From Spirometra erinaceieuropaei (lineage: Eukaryota > Platyhelminthes > Cestoda > Diphyllobothriidea > Diphyllobothriidae), in assembly GCA_902702965.1 (NCBI GenBank), contig CACRXP010000019.1, positions 175,133-239,132 of the forward strand: a stretch of 64,000 bases of DNA, read 5' to 3'. The translations under genes and the position numbers were made by a program. The notes under the pieces are model-generated. The model saw only the letters and a program-made list of their open reading frames with translations. It made no database searches and was not told the DNA's origin. Below are positions 9,101 through 21,120 of this stretch, one piece after another. The number at the start of each line of letters is the position of its first letter. Positions within the stretch are counted from its first letter, which is position 1.

Positions 9101-12100
9101 TGGTGGAGGGTTTTTGGCTTAGTGTAATAAGCATTCGCAAAGGACAGGTCAGTGTCTAAACATCTCAACAGCAGATTGCCTGTAAGCGTTATTACTGTTT
9201 CTCAGAACATGATATCACACAGATTTTAAAACCCAACTTTTTTAGATCGACAACCCTCCGCGTCATGCCCTACCTTATCCGATTTCCGCGAAAAACAATC
9301 CGTTTTGCAGTGATCCAAACTCCATTATAGTAAAACGTTCAAGTTTGGATTACACGCTTTTCACAACAAAAACCGTCATGCACTGGAGAAGGTAGCCTAT
9401 GAGAGTTATTAGCAGAGAGCGCGTTCTTAAGATAGGTTAACCTGTATTTCCAGTCAATTCTATAGACATTTTGACAAATAAACGCATTTTAAGCATAGTA
9501 TGCGTATGAAAATAACCGTTTATGAATCAATTATGCCAATGTATAAAAAACACATCATACTGGAGCCGAAAACCGACCGCCGTGATTTAATCCTTTGTAT
9601 CCCCTCAGGTCGCAAAATGCGTTTCATTTTAATAAGACCAGCTGACTATCAGCTGTATGCCAATTTAGGATATTATCGTACGTTCAAGAGAAAGATCCCT
9701 ACTATTCCAGCAGTCATTTTTCCAGGGCGTGTATTATGTGGACGGCGTGAATGCGGCGCATTCATTAATGGGCGTCCATGCGTGACTAATATGTTTGTGG
9801 CATGATAATCGATCAGCAGTCCTATCTAAGCAAACTCCCTATAAGTAAAAAACGTATTTGAGGGTATCAACGAAAATAAATTAGATCGACTAGCTATCGA
9901 GCATACATATGAGAATATCGTCAGTGCCATATAGACTTAAACTCCTAAATGAGCTTTCAGTCGGTAATGATTGCATAAGTAGTGTCAGATTATTGGACTG
10001 CTACGATTTTACCTACCTTACAAAAGGCAAATTACCCAACAGCCATTAGCCAAGCACAATGGTATAGTTTGTTTCAGGAGTAAATATGAGAGGGTTTTCG
10101 AAATCGATGCAGAGCATATTCCTTATCAACCTACGCCGTGGACGAAACAATTTCTAAATTGACATTTCTTCCAAAAAAACGGATGAGGAATACTGGGCGA
10201 CCCACTCATGAGTCTAACCTCTCACAGCTGTATCATACAGCGGCCGAATATAGGCAAAGTACGTGTGTGTGTGGGCTTTTAGCTAGAGCCTCTGCTGTTA
10301 GTATGGCATCTCCCACTCTCAAGGTTATGTTTATCAACGTGGGGGCCTTACGCTCACAAAAATCTACAGGCATTATCTAAGCAGCCATTTCCATTAATAT
10401 GTAACGCACCTTTTTGGTTTGTGCGTTTAAGAAATATCTTATTTCCAAGTTTCTCATAAATAAATAACATAGAAACTATATTTGTTGGTAGTCTTTATGC
10501 CACCACGAACACCGATCACCGACAATTCACTGGAACTATGAAACACAACATATCACGCTGTCACTTAAGAACATACAGGAATTGTAAGGGAAAACAGCCC
10601 GCTACATACAAAATATTATGCTTATATTTGCACGGGCTGATCCAATTGGAATACTTTAGTCACTGACCAATGTGCTAGCATTAGGTCCTATGAAATTATT
10701 TATTTTTGTTACGTCTATTAGCAAAATTAAGCGACCTTCTCTCTGTCGCAGGACGTTTTTGAATTGTTACTCAAAATACAGGCTGCTAGCTAACCGCCGT
10801 AAGTGATATTACACTAATTCCTAGAAGATAAATAGGCACAAAAGCGTCTAAAGGAGTAGGTTTAGACGTTGTTTTATGTTTGCTGGTTCATATACTCCGT
10901 TTTTGCATGATATCCTCATGTTTTTTATGGCATGTCAGGATTTTGGCTTGAACAAGTATACTTTTGAGGTTCCCAACAGAAACTGCGCTGAATAAAATTG
11001 ACAACCTAAATATTACGCATTTTTCCTATAAATTTTACATACTAGTATAAATGCAAATATACACCACAAAGATGCTGAGCATAATTATATTCTCACGGCC
11101 AGTTAGCAGCGCGTTAGTGCTTTATTGACTTTTACGTTGGAAAAGTAGTTTTTAGTTTTTAAAAATTTATCTTAACATATTTTATATTAGTGTGAAATGT
11201 CTACTTATACAACATTAAAACTCTTCGTTTATTACTGATCTTCAAGGCGCACACGAATCAGCTCCATGCAATAATATGTTCGTGAGCCCTTTAACGTATC
11301 TTCTTAATGACATACGGCAGTAATGCAAATTGGCTTCAGGATTGCTTTTCCGAGCCCCGTGAATTTTTGGCTTTTGAATTTGTATATGATGGACGGGATT
11401 TGCCCCTGACATCTTCAGATTTATCGCCCTGCCACAATGTTTTATGCACAGTGCACACATGCTGCACTCCATAAATGTGTTTGAGAAGACGTGTTGCAGG
11501 CCAGTCAGCCTTAAAATTATTTTACTTGGAATGTTGCCATATATGATTAATAGCGAACGCATTATAGTATTTAGCGGGTCGCCCGGTCGCGTCATTTTCA
11601 GTACGCAACTATTTGGAATGTTAGGTGCTTTTGCAGGCACCGCCGTTTGACTTTTTTTGTCTCATTATCGGCGACTGCTTCAGTAGATTCCACAATACAC
11701 TTATCAAAGCGTATCTTGCTTCCACTTTCGAGTGGATTTCATTTTTGCTCACTAGAATGCTTTTCTTAACAGCTTATCTCTGGCATGTCAGTTGAACACT
11801 TAATTGATTTCTAAGACAGAAATGCGAGTCCCACTTTGTCTCTTAGGACTGCATACTTCTGTGTGGCTTCTAAAAGCCGCCGTTTACTTTCCCGGTGAAC
11901 GTTCTTTGCGAAATTTTTGTAACTTGAGATGCCTGCTGTCAATACTCTAGGCTTACATTTCTGCTGTTTTTAGATTCTTTTATACATCACCGGCATGGTT
12001 TGTAAAACTTTTAATTGGCATTTTTTGCAAGCAACAGTTACTAGTTGTCAACTATTTTTCAGCTTACTCACAGGTCCTGCCCTGGGGACAAGATTGTGAT

Positions 12101-12890
12101 TGCTCTCCTCCTGATTGTCAGTTTCAGAGTACCACGCGTCAGATTTTGCCAACGCTCCATTTATTACCTGATATTTCATCAGTGGGATTTCCTCATTTGT
12201 CCTGTGTTCTAGAACGGCGTGATTCGCAGCTGTGTAACACAATATTAAAAGTGAACTACGTCGATGGAGCAAAGGCAAAATTTCTCTAAGGACCTTGGAT
12301 GAGGGCTGGTGAGCAAAGGGCCTTTAGCAGATAGGTGCCGCTGTTAAGGTTGCTTTAGGATGTACTTCATTGGATATACTTGAAGAAACGAGTAACAGCG
12401 GGAGCTGTCTCCCGGGAGATTCTGATGGGTGTTATCCCTAGACATAAAGCAAAATAAAAATTGAACGCCATAACCTCCGAGAATTGCAGGTGTTCCAAGA
12501 TACTGCTCATTAAATTTCAACAAAATACAGCCCGCCGCAGTATATTTTTGAGCGTCTTGCTTTTATAATCATATTGTGCTAAAACATTGCAAACGCATAG
12601 AGAAGTTGAAATTTCAAGTTAAAATTTGAAATCACTGCTACATAACACCATCTACAGTCGTTTTGACAAGAAGTATTTGCCATAGATTGCCCAGAATATG
12701 TCCCCTCAAAGATCGAGTATTTCAATTTTTCGTAATTATCATTTCTCCTTGGAAACATATTCACAGTCATGTTTACTGGCTACTCGGGTTTGCCTTACTG
12801 TTTCATGTGGTTAATATGCAGACTTTCACGGAGTTTACTTTTCTTCAGCGAGCATTTCATTTGCCATCCGCTTGGAAACTACAGTGAGTG
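6160..12890. other. AT-rich non-coding DNA, no feature recognised
   Basis: Nearly 7 kb with no coding homology I can see on either strand. The longest open frames (for example 9500-9805 plus, 11242-11640 minus) have no recognisable motif, no supporting splice context and lengths expected by chance. It could be intron or intergenic sequence, or very old repeats. Confidence 0.5.
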
Positions 12891-12904
12891 ACTGACCTTA
12901 AGAA

Positions 12905-13850
12905 ATGTCGGCCAGTATTCTGAAATGCGTTTTGGTTAAGAAACATTACTTAGGTGGGGCTGTAAAACTAATTATCATGCGGAATAATCCTATAGTGCTT
13001 CGGACTTGGCAAAATGTCGGCTTTTAAATGCAGTTCTTTTCAATCTCCGGTGGAAAACACACTCGAAAAAAACGACTACTTACTAGCATGCATTGTTCCC
13101 ACTGATTTTTAATGGTCTTATAAATTCAAGTATCTTTTGTAAAAGCAACAAACTAAAACATTGTTTCTTTAACCCGCTTTATAGAAAATCATGTCCACGT
13201 CATATATGAAACTCGAAGAAGAAAAAGAAGTATGATTAGGTTTTTAAAAAGTTTTCAACCAAGAGTTTGTTTGAAACCGTGCAATTTTTATTTATACAGC
13301 ATCATACTTATCCGCTACCCATTGTTCTTTAAGAAATGCACGACAGTCAGCATTTATTGCAAATTTTGTGTACGCAACGTGGTACCTTTTTAAAGTGATA
13401 TAAGAATATGCGATTTTCCCTATGTAAAACGCATGCACCTTTCAGACTGAAATCCTTAGGTGCCAATGCATCGGCAGACCAGCCTCCAAATTATCCGGAA
13501 ATTAGGAAACATTTTTAAAACCTAATTACAGTCCTTTTTCCAGGATTAAATATAATGATGGCGTGATTCTCTATCAAACTACCGAAAAAAGCATAATTTG
13601 TTCGTGGCTTCTATAAAATTTCTTTGAATTTATGAGACTATCAAAAAGTGGTGTGAAAAATCTATGTAAATAAATGGTTATTTTTTACAGAATGCTGTTT
13701 CCAGACATTGTAAAGACGTGCGTTCGCAATCCGACATCCTGTCAAGTCCAGAACATTGTAGGTTTATGCCGCAAGATAATTAGTTTTACAACACCTAAGT
13801 AATCCTTCCTAATCAAAATTGCATTTTAGAATTTTTGCTAACATTTAATG
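12905..13850. mobile_element. fold-back element, copy 1 (long inverted arms)
   Basis: The left part (about 12920-13260) matches the left arm of the fold-back element at 57345-57730, with shared landmarks GAAATGCGTT, GACTACTTACTA-GCATGCA, CTGATTTTT/TTGATTTTTGATG and GTAGAAAATCA/ATAGAAAATCATG. The right part (about 13570-13850) matches the right arm at 57975-58345, with landmarks TTAGTTTTACAACAC and CCGACA(T)CCT. The arms are therefore reverse complements of one another, diverged, around a ~300-base centre. No transposase is visible, so it would be non-autonomous. Confidence 0.55.
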
Positions 13851-13859
13851 AGATTAGTC

Positions 13860-15975
13860 ACGCACTGTACAATAAAATAGAATATGAGTCACCTGGAAGC
13901 CATAAAAGAGTAATATAATGTTTATCTTATTGTTATTGGCACACGAATTCGTATTTGGCCAAAGAGGTTTTTTAACAAACGCATGAAAATAAATCTAATG
14001 CTCGCAAACCTCGTAACCAATATTGACGATCGTTTCCTAAAACCTCTAGGCGCAAAACTCGCTTTATGTTGTATGCTGCAAAATGCACGGCAAAATGTCC
14101 GGTCAAGTACACGCACAAGATTGCGCACTTCAGTTTGACAAAAAGTACGTCCACAAGTTAACGAAGGGGTACATATTGGCGGCGGTATATGAAAAAGACA
14201 CCGAGGTTCTTTAAGTCCTTAGCTACCGCAGTAAGCACGCGTTACGCACTGACGCTCATGCGTACAAGTTCTCTACGCGAAAGCCGAAATGCAATTGATG
14301 TACATATGGTAAATTCACTAACTCCTGAAATTCCGTGATTTACACTTTATTAAGCGACGCCGCACACATTTGCTGGGGTTTATTTTCCTTCATTTAATTT
14401 AATCACTGCTCGAAAAATACTTGGCTTGGTACGATATTTTGAAGAACATACCAAGTCCCCTTGCTCAAGTGCATTTTGCTGTAAAGGAACTTAAATAAAC
14501 TTAAAGACGTGCTCAAGTAAGTCCATTTTGGTAACAAGAAATGTGATTTCGCATTCATGAATATCAGATAGATGTATTTATTCAAAGAAACATTGTTTTA
14601 TCGAATCAAGTATGGGATTAAACTTTGGAGATTCTACTTTGCAAGTTTATAACTTATGCCATAAACAGCGGTAATGAACTTGTTTGACGATGTTTTGTCC
14701 TATCGCATTTAAAAGCATTTGGCTTAAATAAATGTATAACCCAGCTTCCACTACATACACGTCGTGCACTGAAAATGTCGACGTCCTTCCTATAGGACGT
14801 CGATTTTAAACGCATGCGAAACTCAGCAGCCGAGAAGATACAGACTGTGTAGTTGGCAAACATTTTCATTATTAGCCAGATCCCTCCATAGGGAATTACT
14901 ATTAATAAAACAGTGCAGGAAATTAGGCAATTCGGGCCAAATTGGGTTGCAGGCCGGCAACACGACCAATATATTTTTGCTCACAAGCAGGCTATTCATA
15001 ATGAAAATTGTTAATGTTTTCGCCACGTATAATTAACAAAAGATGAAAAAGTTCGGCCTTTAAAGGTAAAACGCTCTACCAAAGAACTTTGTAAGCAGAG
15101 AATTGCCTAAGAGTCGTCATATATTTGCTCAAGAGTATATAATTCCTGAAAATGCATTTAGAGGAAGCACTTACTGTTTGTATTGACAAACCTTCAAATT
15201 CCTCTCAGGTAGTTATATGGGACAAGGACTTTCCACAAACACACACTATATCAACAGGAACGCCGAACAACTGGCGACCCCTGATGTTTCTGATAGACTT
15301 AAAATTCAACAAGCAACAAATATGATTGTCAGGAACGACGACTTCTGCAAAGAACGCCTTCGGTTACACAGACATTTGTCGACGTCGAGAAGACACCATA
15401 ATGTTACCTGATGATGCGCCTTGTTGTAGCTCAAACGCATCATGATTAAAGCCTAGCTTACGATTATACTCTATTTTTAGACCACAGTAAATCCTTTTTA
15501 CCTGCTCCTGCAAACAACCCCGACCATAAAGCGATTGTGAATTGTTCTCAAATTGATCTATGGCTTTCAATAAGATACATTGTTTTACGACAAATAAATA
15601 GTCCTTTTTAAGCCATACTATGTCTTCTTTTGAAGATTTCCTGTTTTAAAACAGTGTTACTTTCGGGAATGAGAGATGTGCAGTTCATGCCCTATAAGCG
15701 TTATCGCACGAAGTTCATGGTCTGGTTTCTGATAAGGTATTAAGTGTTTGTTCAAAGTCAGTTAATTCCAGCTCCTCTTCATATCCAACAGATTTTCGCG
15801 CAATTTCAGTGAACGCGGAGGACAGGGTAAGCTAAATCCTAGTTCGGCTATCAGAACGAATGGGGACCTTCATGCATTAACAGAGTTTGTGAGGCAGTCT
15901 CTCGTCTCCTAAGACAGCTGGGGATCGGCATCTCCCCAGCGTCTGAGATCAGCAATTTAACCCCTGTCATGAAAC
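13860..15975. other. unassigned non-coding DNA
   Basis: No coding similarity or repeat recognised with confidence. Open frames here are all under 75 codons and uninformative. Confidence 0.5.
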
Positions 15976-15980
15976 CTGAG
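15976..15980. repeat. target-site duplication, left (CTGAG)
   Basis: The identical pentamer CTGAG is present at 16410-16414, directly abutting the TG...CA ends of the intervening LTR. Five bases is the usual duplication length for Gypsy and BEL/Pao integrases. Confidence 0.75.
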
Positions 15981-16036
15981 TGTTATGACCCGGAGGAAGG
16001 TAGGACAGGAAGAGAGCCGGTTCGGAGGAAAAGCAC

Positions 16037-16042
16037 TTTATT
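16037..16042 (-). promoter_or_regulatory. LTR polyadenylation signal (minus strand)
   Basis: AATAAA on the minus strand, about 60 bases before the LTR end, as expected near the R/U5 junction. Confidence 0.55.
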
Positions 16043-16088
16043 GGGACTAGCGGACAGGAGGGGGTTGCAACTCGTAAGAAAGGTGTGC

Positions 16089-16096
16089 TATTTATA
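16089..16096 (-). promoter_or_regulatory. LTR TATA box (minus strand)
   Basis: TATAAATA on the minus strand, with an AATAAA signal downstream, placed as expected for U3/R of the solo LTR. Confidence 0.55.
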
Positions 16097-16419
16097 TTGG
16101 CTCCCGTGCGTTCTGGAACATTCCGTCCAATGACGTGCCAGTCGTAGAGGGCGTTCTAGAATGTTCCTGTCCCAAGCGTGCTGGTCGCTGATTGGCCACC
16201 GCGTGCGCGATAGCCCCGTCGCGGAAACGTCTGGAATGTTCGGCCATCCATTGATTGGGCCGCACACGTGAGCAAAGCCACCTCGCGTGCTCGGCGCTGC
16301 AGTGCGCGCCGGTCGGTCGTCTGACTTCGCGCGTGACTCACGTCGCCGACTTGGTCCCCTGTTTGGCGCCTTAGGCCGTGGCTCTACGCCGCTTTCACTC
16401 TCCATAACACTGAGGTACC

Positions 16420-19400
16420 CCGCTATGCGAATAAATGCAAAACAGGTGAACCTCCTGTGACGACAGCTACAATAAATGGACCTGCAAGCGCTTACGGATA
16501 GATACTGAAGGGCCGGAAATAGAGTAAGACTATCGTCTCTGCTGACGGAAAACTGTACAAAAATCCGAAAAGGCTTTCATCATCTAGAATGCCGAAGTCA
16601 GGAGTTAAGTAGGTGTCTAAGTAGTCATATAAATAATGGCGGCTCAGCACACGGCGACAATCCCCATCGGTCACTGTGTAGTCAATATTGAAGTCTAACA
16701 AGTCCTCCGGAGGCAGCTTAACAGATAAAAGAGTTTTTTGAAAGTGAGCCAAATGTTACTTCAGACGCCGTGTAGTCCAGGGCGTGCAAGTACATGCATA
16801 GCTTCATCACAGCCTGTACCCCAAAACGGTGCATTTTTGAGTACGGCCTTATTACCCGCTAGCACAGCAGAGGAGAAAACGGACTGTTAAAGCACCCTAA
16901 ACAACACTGCTAGTCTACGACAACGGCTGTAGACGACTGCGACGACCGAACGCAGGCTCGTCGACTGAGGACCTTTCGTCGCCCTTCTCCCACCCCGTCC
17001 GTTAAGGTCTCTATGCGTATGCGGATGATGAGCCTCAAACTTGAACGCCACGACACAGTGGGTGTTGACTTTCTTTCAAACGCGTCACCACCTTTTGACC
17101 TGACCCTCAACATGAAACGCGGAACGATCGTCATTACCGACGATTGAGGCCTAGAGGACTGTCTACTCTACCCATTTGTATTCGAAGACGTGAATCGTCG
17201 CTTCTGTTACCAATTTATACATATATGGCTAACAGCATCAGACGTAAAAAGTCGTTGAGGAATTCGTGGTTATACTACCCAAATGAGCCAAAAACACGAA
17301 AACATTCAGTTTAGACGATGACCGTTATGCTTTGTCCCAATATTTGATAAGAATGACGGTCAGGCAACGGTGATATTAGTAAAATATTTTTACCATCTGC
17401 ACTGGACATGGCAAGAAGAACTGTTATCCATAAACATGCCTCAGGCCAGGGCCACGTTCACATCAAGGAAGTCATCGCCGAAATCTTTGCCTGTCATTCT
17501 GGTTTCAGCAAATTTCGCAGCAGTTTTCTTCGTCTACTGATTTTGTGATTGATCCAGTCAAGCGGATGGTTAGCCATTTCTCCTGTCCGAGCCGGGGTTT
17601 GTATTGACCAAGGTCTACGCCTGTTGTTTTATCCACTCATCATCGTCCGGAGGGGATTCTAGATTGCAGGAAATGTCACTCAACGGGTCGGCAATGCTAG
17701 GACTCGATTTTTTCCCGAACACATGGAACTTTCCTTAAATAGTTAGTTCGGCATTGTGGAAGGTAGACATGTATCAAAGATATGTACACTGTTTTGCTTG
17801 GCGGGACAGTGGATCCATTCACATAATTGCCGTCATGTGTTCCCTTACATAGGTCTGTATTCTTTTGCTGATATTAACAATGCTCTTGGTTTTGCAGAAA
17901 TTGTATCCAATTGCACAAACGATGTTTGGTTGTTTCGTCCCCCAGAAGGAAATCTTGGGTTTCATACTCGGACATCTCACATGTGACTCCAGCTACTGGA
18001 TGACGCCGGTCAACAAGGATTGCAAGGGACCAACAACCGCCTCAAAGACGCCACTGAGTTATGGAGACGCCGGCCGGATTTCGATTTTTTTATTAAACTT
18101 TGGGTTAGCCTATGGCTGTTTGACATAAAAAAATTGACTATAGGTGATCTCTGCAGTGCGTTTTTCCCTTTCGGAGGAGTAAAGAGATGGTCTGTATAAC
18201 GAAATGTCAACCAAATTTCCGAAAAATGTTTTTTGCCCAAAATATCATATTTGTTTCTGCGCAGAGCAATCCAAACATAGTTTAATAGCCTTAGTGTGCC
18301 TGCTTTTGAACGTGCCTCGGTTTTCACTGTCTATAAAAGTTACATTGCAAAGTGATTCTTGATGCCTTTATAAATTCGAGCGCCTTTACGCACAAAGGCG
18401 CAAATAAATTCGTCCTATTAACTAATTAATGGTATATTATGTTTTTTTAATAGCTCGCCTTAAAAAATAGTATTCTGGCGTTTAAAAATGCTCATACTAA
18501 TCATTTTGTATTAATGCTGTTAGGTATCCAACCATGGAATGTCATATATTAATATTAATTAATTCCACTTTTAAAGTCATCAATATTGTTAAACTCGACT
18601 GCAGCATGTTATGAACCCCAGATGATGTATCCGCGACGACTTATAAAATGTTTGATTTTCATTATACGGAAAATTAAACAGCTTGTGCCATATGAACTCC
18701 GAGTTCAAAAAGGGCAGAAGATCGGTTTCAAATTTACTCCTGTCAATGGAATTTGTGGTATTTTTGTATTTTGAGAGCATTTAGCGTTTGGCGGCTATGA
18801 AGTAAATCACTTAGGTGTCGAGTCTAAAGTTTTCGCATAAAGATTACGAAAACGAGTTCGCACATTCTGAGAAACTGCCCCTGAGATGAATACCGACAGC
18901 AACTACCAAGTTTACATCAGTTTGAAGTGTCCATAAGTAGTCCTATGGAAGGCAAAATACGATATTAAAATGCGCTATCATGCCGTCCTGCTGTTTCAAA
19001 CAGAAGCCCACTTACACCATCGGATTTAGATGCCGTGGCCCGACCCATATTAATTTTACGGATACCAGTCGGGCTTACATAACTTATGTGGAAGGTGTTC
19101 ACTACTATAGTCGGCGCGACAAGCAGAAGAGTAGAAAACAGTTGTAAATATAAATCTCTGTGTTGAGGAATGTCCTTTAAAATTCAAAAAGCTATCTGCA
19201 GACAGAATATATCTAACATGTTGGCTTATAGGCCGTTCAAACTATCCTCTACACTGAGTGGTAACATTCTCAATGAAATCCAAGAAAGATGACCACACTG
19301 CGTCCATTTGGTCTCTCTAGTATGATCCCATATTGGACAAACAGTCTCATCAGACAAAGCAACGTTTATCTTATGTATGAGCCGTAAGCTTTGCCGTGGG

Positions 19401-20265
19401 GTACGATGTACCTTGCAAAACGGACTTCTGCGATAAACTACAGGGCAAAGAAGCTCATTAATAATTGAAAACACAGGTGTTATTCCAGTAACATCAACAA
19501 AAGGCGCACATTTAAACGATGGTCTAAACGTTAGATTGTAGACCGTTTAAAATATCTTATAGACAATCATTGTGGTAAACACCAGTAACGACGATCACGT
19601 TCACGTCTAATTAACCTAGTAAATGGCTTCTTAGAACGTGGAGTTAATCTAGACCGGACGGCATATATTCAATCCGCAGCATGCCTCGCACCTAGCCGTG
19701 TGGCATAAAGCACGTTTCCAGACATATTCTAACAGATTTTATTTTTAAAAAACTAAGGCTAATTAAGGTCACAAGCGTCCTTCCAATTCAGCATGGAGTT
19801 ATGAACAACTATGATATTTGGACACATTAAGTCCAAAAAAACTGCGGTCACTACAAACGTGTCTATAAGCCTCGACTGCCAGAAGGACAGGATTTGAATT
19901 GGGCAGTTATTAAGATTAAAGTTTAGCAAAATTTCGTTCGGTTGTCGAAGGATTTAAAATAGATTTTCTGCAAATTTTAAATCGAGATTTATAAATCCCG
20001 CAACATTACATACGCGTTGGAAAGTACGTGCGTACTCACGTGATAACGCATTTATTTTCTTAGAAGTTTAACAAAAATAATTATAAAAAACTCAAATAAG
20101 GAGAGTACTTTTAGACGTCAGATATATTGTCGACATGCGAACATTTAAGAACACAAAATACCATTATTACGATAAAAACAATGTAAACCACGGTTATCTT
20201 TGTGCAAACCGACGAGAAAAGTGTGCATTTACTAGCCGTTTTCAGAAAACGGAGTTGAATTATTA
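16420..20265. other. unassigned non-coding DNA
   Basis: No recognised feature. A more GC-rich patch lies at about 16900-17160 and might be an old repeat, but it has no partner in this window. All open frames are about 100 codons or shorter and lack motifs. Confidence 0.5.
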
Positions 20266-20268
20266 TAA

Positions 20269-20280
20269 CTATATAAACAC
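20269..20280. repeat. target-site duplication, left, of PLE-alpha 2
   Basis: CTATATAAACAC is repeated exactly at 20739-20750, at the other end of the element. The first two bases could also belong to the element's TCTTCT tail, so the true duplication is 10-12 bp. Confidence 0.75.
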
Positions 20281-20283
20281 CGC

Positions 20284-20682
20284 GTGAGCCGCGAGCTGCT
20301 CGAGTCATGGTTCTCAGGCCCGCAATCCATCAACAAACACAATGACCTCCCGGTGCCCTATTCCGTATTGCGATTTTCCCTGGGCAGGAGAATCAGTCAC
20401 GTGGGGAGGGCGCGGGTGAGCAATTATCACAGTGACAGTGAGCCAGTTTGCCGAGCAATCGTCACACCAGCATCGAGCACGGATGACGAAATCGCGGCAA
20501 TTAACAACTCGGACTCGGACCGCCAAGCCACCGCCGCATCAATTACGACCCCAGCGGCCATTGTGAGAACTGTTAGTTGCAGTGCGCATACGGTCCCACG
20601 GCAGCCACGTGCTATAAATACTGCACTCCTGGTGCCACCTTCACCTCTCTCTGCGAATGTCTCTGATGATGGATTCGAGTGA
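20284..20682 (+). pseudogene. PLE-alpha C-terminal tail ORF
   Basis: An open frame of 132 codons. Only its first ~30 residues, SRELLESWFSGPQSINKHND, belong to the PLE protein: this is the conserved C-terminus after the endonuclease (compare GRELLEAWVSGTNSINRHVD at 35150). The remainder is read-through of the 3' UTR and ends inside the hammerhead, where SANVSDDGFE is the ribozyme core translated. Not a functional gene. Confidence 0.75.
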
Positions 20683-20701
20683 GAATCCGAAACGTCAGGC
20701 A
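20658..20701 (+). ncRNA. hammerhead ribozyme, intact core (PLE-alpha 2)
   Basis: All conserved core boxes are present: CTGATGA (20663-20669), one extra T (20670), stem II GGATTC/GAATCC (20671-20676 with 20683-20688) with loop GAGTGA, GAAAC (20689-20693) and cleavage triplet GTC (20694-20696). Stem I is TGTCT (20658-20662) with AGGCA (20697-20701): five pairs, one of them G-U. Stem III is only the two pairs of ACGT with no loop, so a monomer should be weak while two copies could pair through the self-complementary ACGU. This fits the minimal stem III reported for PLE hammerheads. It is the best candidate for an active ribozyme here. Confidence 0.85.
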
Positions 20702-20754
20702 AATAAACTTCTTGTCCCAGTGATCGCGTCTTCATCTTCTATATAAACACTATG

Positions 20755-21120
20755 AAAGCAATTTTTCAAGTAAGCAATCATTCTGTAAGAAGGCACTTTT
20801 ACGTCCGGTCCTACATATATTCACCATGGAACTGTAAAAAATTTCGATGAGACCAGTATATCACGAAAGTCTAATCAGTAGTTCAGGTGGTCGCAGAAAC
20901 AGTTTTAAAGATGTCCAGCTGTGTAGATATTGACGTCTCACTTTTCATCCAATCGGAAATAATGGTGGTGGCCTAAGTCATAGAAGGTGTCGAAAATGTC
21001 GAATGATTGCTGACAGTTCGATCGTCACATCCAGCGATGTGCACCCTACGCTCCACAGCATGTTAGGGCAGGCACAGTAACGTACGCGTGGATAAGTTAA
21101 TGTTTAGTTTATACTTGCAA
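20755..21120. other. unassigned non-coding DNA
   Basis: Nothing recognised between PLE-alpha 2 and the R1 repeat. Confidence 0.45.

Larger units (their letters stand above)
15981..16409 (-). mobile_element. solo LTR of an LTR retrotransposon
   Basis: A 429-bp unit that begins TGTTATG and ends CATAACA, so the termini are a 7-bp inverted repeat with TG...CA ends. It is flanked by the 5-bp direct repeat CTGAG. On the minus strand it has LTR-like signals in the right order: a TATAAATA box (plus 16096-16089) followed ~47 bases later by AATAAA (plus 16042-16037). It is GC-rich compared with its surroundings. No internal gag/pol and no second LTR are seen, so it is best explained as a solo LTR left by recombination between two LTRs. 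The superfamily cannot be told from the LTR alone; Gypsy or BEL is likely. An open frame of 105 codons through it is incidental. Confidence 0.8.
20281..20738 (+). mobile_element. PLE-alpha 2: short copy with hammerhead and target duplication
   Basis: A ~460-bp, strongly 5'-truncated PLE. It starts in the last coding segment after the GIY-YIG domain (RELLESWFSGPQSINKHNDLP), continues through a GC-rich 3' UTR and ends with a hammerhead and the CTTGTCCCAGTGATCGCG-type tail. Flanking 12-bp direct repeats mark the insertion. It is more GC-rich than its surroundings, which contrasts with the AT-rich host DNA. It shows that only the 3' ~450 bp is needed to leave a clean insertion, consistent with reverse transcription that started at the 3' end and stopped early. 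Confidence 0.85.

Noticed and set aside
11242..11640. 132-codon minus-strand open frame in AT-rich DNA
   Set aside because: No recognisable domain, not repeated in the window, and length compatible with chance.
16088..16405. 105-codon minus-strand open frame
   Set aside because: It lies wholly inside the solo LTR. GC-rich sequence lacks stops, so it is a shadow.
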